Assembly: GCA_003512525.1 (NCBI GenBank) | Contig: DOQG01000023.1 | Span: forward strand, 1 to 9,613 | DNA length: 9,613 nt | Source: Oscillospiraceae bacterium | Lineage (GTDB): Bacteria > Bacillota > Clostridia > Oscillospirales > Ruminococcaceae | Direction: 5' to 3' | Shown: positions 5,121-9,613 of the stretch, piece by piece | Position numbering within the stretch: position 1 is the stretch's first letter | Layout: every line of letters starts with the position of its first letter | The notes under the pieces: model-generated | Databases searched by the model: none | What the model was told of the DNA's origin: nothing | Seen by the model: only the letters and a program-made list of their open reading frames with translations | Program-made: the position numbers and the translations under genes

Positions 5121-7856
5121 AAAAGAGATATTACAAAAAAAATTACAACACATTTTAATACTGTCATACACAGTCCGAAGCTTTGGCTTACGCTTATAAT
5201 ACCCCCGATAGCTGTAATTATAATAGGGTTGGCGGTGTTTGCGGGAAACGGGCTGTATCCGTTCGGCGACAAAACACTTGCGTGGTGTGATATGCATCAG
5301 CAGGTGTTGCCGTTGTTGCTGGATTTTAAAGATATACTCGAGGGAAAGGGTGACTTTCTGTTCAACTGGCAGAATGCCGGCGGAATGAATTTTCTCGGTG
5401 TATTCCTGTTCTTTATATCAAGCCCGTTTTCGCTTCTTGTAGTATTTGTGGATAAAGCGGATATGATGCTGTTTATGAACATTATGACGCTTATGAAAAT
5501 GGCTGTCTGCGCAATAACGGCAAACGCGTATTTCCGCACCTGCCATAAGAAGCTTGATGTTGTTTATTCGGCACTGTTCAGCGTTATGTATGCGTTCAGC
5601 GGATATTCTATGCTTTTTTATCAGAACACGGTGTGGCTTGATGTAATGTACTTTTTCCCGTTGCTGCTGATAGCGTTCAACTCACTTATCAAGCGCAAAC
5701 GCATAGGCGGACTTATATTCTGCCTTGTCGGGATGCTGGTGCTGAACTATTACCTTAGCTATATGGTAGTGCTGTTCACGATACTGTTTTTCGGCGTTTA
5801 TCTGTTTTTTAACAGGAAAAAGGGCAGCACAAAGGGAATAGCTCCGAGATTTATACTCGGTTGTGCGATTGCCGCGCTTATTTCTGCGGTCGTATGGCTT
5901 CCCAGCTTTGTTCAGTATCTTTCATCAGCAAGAGGCGCGAATATACTTGAGGGGCTGTTTGAGTCGACTTTATTTGCGGGAATATATACAAATCTGCCGC
6001 TGATATTCTGTACCGGGTTTTCTGTTGCGGCGTTTATTGTGTATTTTCTGCGAAGGAAAAGCAAGAGTAGTAGGTTTTATGCCGTTATGGCGTTTTTGAC
6101 GCTGCTCCCGGTCATATTTGAACCGATAAACAAGATGTGGCATACCGGCGATTATATGGCGTTCCCGATGAGATACGGATATATGACTACGCTTATGATG
6201 CTGACCTTTGCGGCTGTAAAGCTGTCGCACACAAGGTCGGAGGATTATGCCGAAAAGAGCAAAAAAGGGTATTTTGCCGGAATACTTGCAGCGAGTGTTA
6301 TATTTTTCGGATTTACGGTATGGTATTACTACCGATTTAAGAATGGGCTGGATTCATATGTTTCGACTTTGTGGGGAAGCGCTGAGTCGTTCTGTCTGCT
6401 GATCATCATTTTCTGCGGATTTACGGCGCTGTATGTTATCACAATGTCGTTCGGAGTGTTCAGAAAGCTTACGTTCAGAACGGTAGGAACGGTGCTTGCG
6501 GTGATAGTTGCGGCTGAGTGCGTGTTCAATGCAAACGTTTATATCGGTGCGGCGGCATACACCCCGGTTAAATACAATAATGCGATGGCGCTGGAGGGCA
6601 AAATCCCACAGGACGATGATTTTTACAGAGTTAAACTGTCGCAATGGCCTAAGAAATATTTTGACGCTAATCTTATAGGCGGACTCGGATATCCGACTGT
6701 TGCACACTACACGTCGCTTACTTCCGAGCATTATATGTATGCTATGAAACGGCTCGGCTATTCATCGTACTGGATGGAAGTCACAGGTAACGGCGGCACT
6801 GCACTTACCGATGCGGTGATGAATATCAAATATTATATAGAGAAGTTCAGTGCAAGAGAGCCTGTTATATATCGCGACAGGAACTATTCTATATATGAGA
6901 GTGAATTTTACCTGCCGCTCGGTATAGTGACCGACAGCGATCTGTCAAAGTGTGAGGAACTTCCTGCCGCTGAACGCATGATTATACAGGAGTATTTTGC
7001 GGGAAATCTGCTGAATACGGGTAATGATCTGTTGTTTACGAAATACGAGCATACCGGAGAAAAGAATGTCAGGTATACTTACCGCGACGGAATGTATTAT
7101 TTTACGCCTAAAAGCGATGTCAGAACCGCAACACTCAGCTACAAGCTGAAAATAGACGATAAACAGTCGCTGTATTTTGATTGTTTCGATCTCGTTACAC
7201 GCAACATTAAGGAGCATATCAACGGCTCATTTGCTATATATGTCAACGGGATCAAGACCGATCTGTCGTTTCCCGGACAGGATTCCAACGGACTGCTGTA
7301 TCTCGGAACGTTTGAAAATGAGAGTGTAAGCATAGACGTTGATGTAAACACAAACACATATTGCTCGAGTTTCGGTGTGATCGGATTGTCGCATGATAAG
7401 CTGGAAAATGCGATAAGCAGGACAAAGACAGCCGATCTTACTGTTGACGGCGGAAGCATTAGCGGTACTGTAGAGGATGCCGGGGACGGACAGTGGCTGT
7501 TTCTTTCGGTTCCCTATGACAGCGGTTTTTCGGCAAAGATAAACGGTCATAAGGCTGAGATCTACCGCTGTATGACGGGATTTATGGCGTTAAAGCTCGA
7601 CGAGGGACATAACGACATAGCGGTTAGCTTTCTGCCAAAGGGGCTTAAGGAAGGCGGCGTATTGACTGTTGGCGGTCTTGTCGCATTGGCATTGTATATA
7701 ATTTTCCGAAGAAAGCTAGAGGCTGTCTATGCAAAGGTTGACGGCATATGCAGAATAGGTGTGTATGCACTGCTGTGCGGAGTGTTGTCGGTAGTATATA
7801 TACTGCCGCTCATTATCTCAATAATCGGCAATATATATACGACAGTAAATCAATGA
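5118..7856 (+). CDS. YfhO-family polytopic membrane protein (GT-C-like)
   Basis: A 912-residue membrane protein from the TTG start, of the YfhO family. Bacillus YfhO is linked to glycosylation of lipoteichoic acid; the family resembles GT-C glycosyltransferases that use lipid-linked sugars outside the membrane. Seen here: a first helix at about 22-43, then a loop with W-C-D58-M-H-Q-Q, in the place where GT-C enzymes carry a catalytic Asp, and WQNAGGMNFLG (84-94). About ten more hydrophobic segments run to about 475. A long hydrophilic extracytoplasmic region (about 478-840) follows, ending in the family's PYDSGFSAKING-like beta module (799-810), and two C-terminal helices (about 847-863 and 880-905). 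It is co-directional with the isomerase-like gene 20 bp downstream, suggesting one operon. The sugar and acceptor cannot be told. Family assignment is firm; enzymatic role is inferred. Confidence 0.85.
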   Translation: MKRDITKKITTHFNTVIHSPKLWLTLIIPPIAVIIIGLAVFAGNGLYPFGDKTLAWCDMHQQVLPLLLDFKDILEGKGDFLFNWQNAGGMNFLGVFLFFISSPFSLLVVFVDKADMMLFMNIMTLMKMAVCAITANAYFRTCHKKLDVVYSALFSVMYAFSGYSMLFYQNTVWLDVMYFFPLLLIAFNSLIKRKRIGGLIFCLVGMLVLNYYLSYMVVLFTILFFGVYLFFNRKKGSTKGIAPRFILGCAIAALISAVVWLPSFVQYLSSARGANILEGLFESTLFAGIYTNLPLIFCTGFSVAAFIVYFLRRKSKSSRFYAVMAFLTLLPVIFEPINKMWHTGDYMAFPMRYGYMTTLMMLTFAAVKLSHTRSEDYAEKSKKGYFAGILAASVIFFGFTVWYYYRFKNGLDSYVSTLWGSAESFCLLIIIFCGFTALYVITMSFGVFRKLTFRTVGTVLAVIVAAECVFNANVYIGAAAYTPVKYNNAMALEGKIPQDDDFYRVKLSQWPKKYFDANLIGGLGYPTVAHYTSLTSEHYMYAMKRLGYSSYWMEVTGNGGTALTDAVMNIKYYIEKFSAREPVIYRDRNYSIYESEFYLPLGIVTDSDLSKCEELPAAERMIIQEYFAGNLLNTGNDLLFTKYEHTGEKNVRYTYRDGMYYFTPKSDVRTATLSYKLKIDDKQSLYFDCFDLVTRNIKEHINGSFAIYVNGIKTDLSFPGQDSNGLLYLGTFENESVSIDVDVNTNTYCSSFGVIGLSHDKLENAISRTKTADLTVDGGSISGTVEDAGDGQWLFLSVPYDSGFSAKINGHKAEIYRCMTGFMALKLDEGHNDIAVSFLPKGLKEGGVLTVGGLVALALYIIFRRKLEAVYAKVDGICRIGVYALLCGVLSVVYILPLIISIIGNIYTTVNQ

Positions 7857-7876
7857 TCAGAAAGGACGTAACGAAA

Positions 7877-8674
7877 ATGGATATAGGAGTATCAACAGCG
7901 TGTCTGTATCCGTTGGAAACAGAAAAGGCACTTTATGAGCTTGCAAAGCGTGAGGTCAAAAATGTCGAGATATTCATCAACTCGGTCGATGAGCTTGAGG
8001 GACAAGTGCTTGTTGAGCTGAGAAGGATCATCGGGGAATACGGAATAAGTGTAAAGTCGATGCATCCGTTTTCATCACCGATGGAAACATTGTTTCTGTT
8101 CGGCGATTATCCCAGAAGAACTGAATATCTTACAGACATTTATAAGAGGTATTTTGAAGTAATGGAGGAGCTCGGGGCGAAGGTGTTTGTTCTGCACGGC
8201 GCTATACTCAGCTCAAAAGTCCCTGATGGCAGATATATGGAACGTTATCTCCGGCTATACCGAATAGCAAAGCAATTCGGTGTTACGGTCGCACAGGAAA
8301 ATATATGCTACTGCAAAAGCAGCAGTGTGAAGTTCATTGAGGATATGATCGCACAGCTCGGCGATGAGGTAAGGTTTGTGGTAGATCTGAAGCAGGCGAG
8401 AAGAAGCAACGTTGATCCTTTCAGGCTGCTGGATATAATCGGAGATAAAGTAGTTCATATGCACGTAAGTGACGGTGACGCAGGCTGTGATTGTTTGCCG
8501 ATCGGCAAGGGCGAATTTGATTTCAAGCATCTTTTCAAGGAGATGGATAAGATCTCTTATGATAATTCGATGATAGTAGAGCTTTATCGTGAAAATTATA
8601 AGAGCTATGACGAACTTGCAATGTGTGCAAAGGATATGCAAAAACTGTATAACAAATACAAAACCGGAGTATAG
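7877..8674 (+). CDS. Sugar phosphate isomerase/epimerase-like TIM-barrel protein
   Basis: 265 residues, probably a cytosolic metal-dependent TIM barrel of the xylose isomerase-like/AP endonuclease 2 superfamily. Likely metal or active-site residues sit at the ends of successive strands: His63 (SMHPF), His107 (VFVLHGA), Glu141 (VAQENICY), Asp170 (VVDLKQA), His194/His196 (VHMHVSDG) and Glu235 (MIVELYRE). CLPIGKGEFDF (206-216) is the usual glycine-rich turn before the last strands. The substrate is unknown; families of this type interconvert sugars, sugar phosphates or inositols. The ATG at 7877 is preferred because AAAGGA (7861-7866) lies 10 nt before it. An ATG at 7853, overlapping the upstream stop as ATGA, would add eight residues and imply translational coupling. 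It lies directly behind the YfhO-like gene, probably in the same transcript. No clear terminator follows. Confidence 0.82.
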   Translation: MDIGVSTACLYPLETEKALYELAKREVKNVEIFINSVDELEGQVLVELRRIIGEYGISVKSMHPFSSPMETLFLFGDYPRRTEYLTDIYKRYFEVMEELGAKVFVLHGAILSSKVPDGRYMERYLRLYRIAKQFGVTVAQENICYCKSSSVKFIEDMIAQLGDEVRFVVDLKQARRSNVDPFRLLDIIGDKVVHMHVSDGDAGCDCLPIGKGEFDFKHLFKEMDKISYDNSMIVELYRENYKSYDELAMCAKDMQKLYNKYKTGV

Positions 8675-8686
8675 TAGCAAAAAAGC

Positions 8687-8715
8687 TTGAAATAGGGCTG
8701 AAAATGTGTTAAAAT
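8687..8715 (+). promoter_or_regulatory. Sigma-A promoter of nrdR
   Basis: TTGAAA (8687-8692), a 17-bp spacer and TAAAAT (8710-8715). Predicted start near 8722, giving a leader of about 34 nt. With no terminator after the upstream gene, nrdR may also receive read-through. Confidence 0.75.
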
Positions 8716-8755
8716 ACATAGAAACCAAGCAAAAGATCGAAAGCGAGGAAATTGT

Positions 8756-9205
8756 ATGAAATGCCCAGAGTGCGGATATGAAGACAGCAAGGTGATAGAC
8801 AGCAGACCCGCGGACAATAAAATCCGCAGAAGACGAGAATGTTTATCGTGTAAATGTCGCTTTACTACATATGAAATGGTTGAAACAATACCTCTTATGG
8901 TCGTAAAAAAAGATAATACTATAGAACCGTTCGATCGGGATAAGTTGATAAACAGACTTGCAAGGGCAACTGTCAAACGTCCGGTTCAGATAGAAGATCT
9001 GGAAAAGATGGTTGAAGATATTGTGCAGGAACTGAAAAATCAGTTCAGGCGCGAGGTGACCTCCGATGAAATAGGAGAGCTTGTACTTCGCAGGCTTAAG
9101 GATATCGATAAGGTGGCATATATAAGGTTTGCTTCGGTGTACCGTGACTTCAACGACATTGATAGCTTTGTCAGGATAATTTCTGAGTTGAACGAGGAAA
9201 AATAG
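8756..9205 (+). CDS. nrdR: Transcriptional repressor NrdR
   Basis: A 149-residue DNA-binding repressor of ribonucleotide reductase genes that senses ATP/dATP balance. The N-terminal zinc ribbon has Cys3/Cys6 (MKCPECGY) and Cys29/Cys32 (ECLSCKCRFTTYE), with an RRRR run at 24-27 contacting DNA. The ATP-cone domain covers about 49-139, beginning VVKKDNTIEPFDRDKL, and the family block EVTSDEIGELV (100-110) to VAYIRFASVYRDF (120-132) is complete. The second cysteine pair sits two residues earlier than in Escherichia coli NrdR (31/34), and a fifth cysteine, Cys34, follows it. Length is normal. Start: GAGG (8745-8748) with 7 nt to the ATG. No nrd gene or NrdR-box palindrome was noticed in the window, so its targets lie elsewhere. 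It is a single-gene unit with its own promoter and terminator. Confidence 0.97.
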   Translation: MKCPECGYEDSKVIDSRPADNKIRRRRECLSCKCRFTTYEMVETIPLMVVKKDNTIEPFDRDKLINRLARATVKRPVQIEDLEKMVEDIVQELKNQFRREVTSDEIGELVLRRLKDIDKVAYIRFASVYRDFNDIDSFVRIISELNEEK

Positions 9206-9214
9206 GATTTTTAT

Positions 9215-9247
9215 CAGTGCCGTCCTTAAAGGGCGGCATTGTTTTTT
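9215..9247 (+). terminator. Strong intrinsic terminator after nrdR
   Basis: CAGTGCCGTCCT (9215-9226) pairs with AGGGCGGCATTG (9230-9241) with G-U pairs at two positions and a 3-base loop (TAA), followed by six T (9242-9247). It starts 9 bases after the nrdR stop. Confidence 0.9.
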
Positions 9248-9344
9248 ACATAACGGAAAGAGCACACGTTTTTTCAACATATAGAAACGCGGCTGTTGAT
9301 AACTAAATATTGATAGCAGAAAACTGTATATTGTGGTTGTTCAC

Positions 9345-9393
9345 ATTTTGCACAATCGGGGAATATAATGGTTAAAAACCATTTGTGCAAAAT
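9345..9393. repeat. Long bulged inverted repeat upstream of a stable-RNA promoter
   Basis: ATTTTGCACAA (9345-9355) is the exact reverse complement of TTGTGCAAAAT (9383-9393). Nested inside, ATGGTT (9368-9373) pairs with AACCAT (9377-9382) around a 3-base AAA. Together they give 17 bp of perfect pairing with one 12-base bulge (9356-9367, TCGGGGAATATA). No T-run follows in either direction close enough for a terminator. A TATAAT hexamer (9364-9369) lies across the bulge, without a good -35 at the normal distance. It may be an operator for a dimeric regulator, or a transcribed hairpin. Confidence 0.75.
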
Positions 9394-9408
9394 TAAATTA
9401 AAAATATG

Positions 9409-9437
9409 TTGACAAAGCTCGAAAAGCGTGATATAAT
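9409..9437 (+). promoter_or_regulatory. Perfect consensus sigma-A promoter at right end
   Basis: TTGACA (9409-9414), a 17-bp spacer and TATAAT (9432-9437) match all twelve consensus positions, as only the tRNA-Pro promoter does elsewhere in the window. The DNA just upstream (9389-9407) is almost pure A/T with short A runs, like an UP element. Predicted start near 9444. Such promoters usually drive stable RNAs. Confidence 0.88.
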
Positions 9438-9443
9438 AGACAA

Positions 9444-9613
9444 GCACTCAAACGAGAGGGCACGAAAACAGAGGGTACATGAGAAAGTCCCAAACCGCTT
9501 GAACAGTGAGAAAGAGGGCAGTCGAGGGTACGAAGAAGAGCTGAAAAAACCGGAAGGAAGAAACTGCGGAAGCACGGTGACCGACTGGAAAAAAGTTCAA
9601 AACTCTGAAAAAA
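9444..9613 (+). ncRNA. Candidate structured non-coding RNA, class unknown, cut by window edge
   Basis: Downstream of the perfect promoter, only 17 of 170 bases are T and the strand is strongly purine-rich, unlike all genes here. Nested complementary segments are visible: TTGAAC (9499-9504) with GTTCAA (9595-9600) encloses CAGTCG (9519-9524) with CGACTG (9582-9587). Inside are two small hairpins with GGAA tetraloops: CC-GGAA-GG (9550-9557) and TGC-GGAA-GCA (9565-9574). AGAGGGCA followed by GAGGGTAC occurs twice (9455/9471 and 9513/9524). One frame is open from an ATG at 9406 to the window end, but it lacks a ribosome binding site, contains the promoter, gives a highly charged featureless peptide, and is explained by the scarcity of T. 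Short stretches resemble RNase P RNA (GAGAAAGTCC) and SRP RNA (CCGGAAGGAAG), but their conserved contexts are missing. The 3' end lies outside the window. Confidence 0.55.

Noticed and set aside
9285..9345. DnaA-box-like strings (TGTTGATAA near 9294, TTGTTCACA near 9337).
   Set aside because: One and two mismatches from the TTATCCACA consensus, only two sites, no dnaA/dnaN or AT-rich unwinding array; not enough for an origin.
9481..9574. Partial resemblance to RNase P RNA (GAGAAAGTCC) and to the SRP RNA apical loop (CCGGAAGGAAG).
   Set aside because: The RNase P CR-I motif normally continues with a GGCTCC-like stretch and is followed by other conserved blocks not seen here. The SRP loop lacks the 5' GTCAGG strand and the following CAGC, so neither helix can form.
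9406..9613. Plus-strand frame from ATG 9406, open to the window end (69 codons), highly charged.
   Set aside because: No ribosome binding site, overlaps a perfect promoter, featureless peptide; lack of stops follows from only 10% T. Kept as the alternative to the non-coding RNA.

Overview
The window looks like chromosomal DNA of a gut-type Clostridia (Oscillospiraceae/Ruminococcaceae, for example a Ruminococcus or Eubacterium siraeum relative). The signs are separate secD and secF genes rather than the fused Bacillus secDF, AGGAGG-type ribosome binding sites, UUG starts, clear sigma-A promoters with 17-bp spacers, and proteins that read like clostridial family members. Genus is inference. The content is mostly core genome; I see no transposase, integrase, CRISPR array or defence gene.

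Layout: bases 1-286 hold no recognisable gene but lead into a strong rightward terminator (287-322). A tRNA-Pro(GGG) gene points left (506-582), with a perfect consensus promoter and its own terminator. A gene-free stretch (583-954) contains two copies of a 17-bp dyad-containing repeat, one good and one weaker rightward promoter, and a 5'-terminal stem-loop in the purB leader. purB (adenylosuccinate lyase, 955-2394) follows. A new promoter then drives secD-secF (2508-4984, ATGA overlap), the proton-motive-force-driven part of the Sec translocon, closed by a hairpin. Next is a two-gene unit: a large YfhO-family membrane protein (5118-7856) and a sugar phosphate isomerase/epimerase-like TIM-barrel protein (7877-8674). 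nrdR, the ribonucleotide reductase repressor, has its own promoter and a strong terminator (8756-9247).

The last 365 bases are the least explained. They contain a long bulged inverted repeat (9345-9393) with TATAAT inside it, then an AT-rich tract, a perfect TTGACA-17-TATAAT promoter, and a very T-poor, purine-rich transcript region with nested complementary segments and two short GGAA-loop hairpins. I read this as the 5' part of a stable structured non-coding RNA cut by the window edge; I could not match it to a known class.

Functionally the genes are mixed housekeeping: purine synthesis (purB), protein export (secDF), envelope glycosylation or polymer modification (YfhO, inferred), sugar metabolism (isomerase, substrate unknown) and dNTP control (nrdR). 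Each block appears to be its own transcription unit. The most notable protein-level point is that SecF carries Asn where the family usually has an intramembrane Asp linked to proton movement, while SecD keeps its Asp. All statements rest on reading the sequence; no database search was run.
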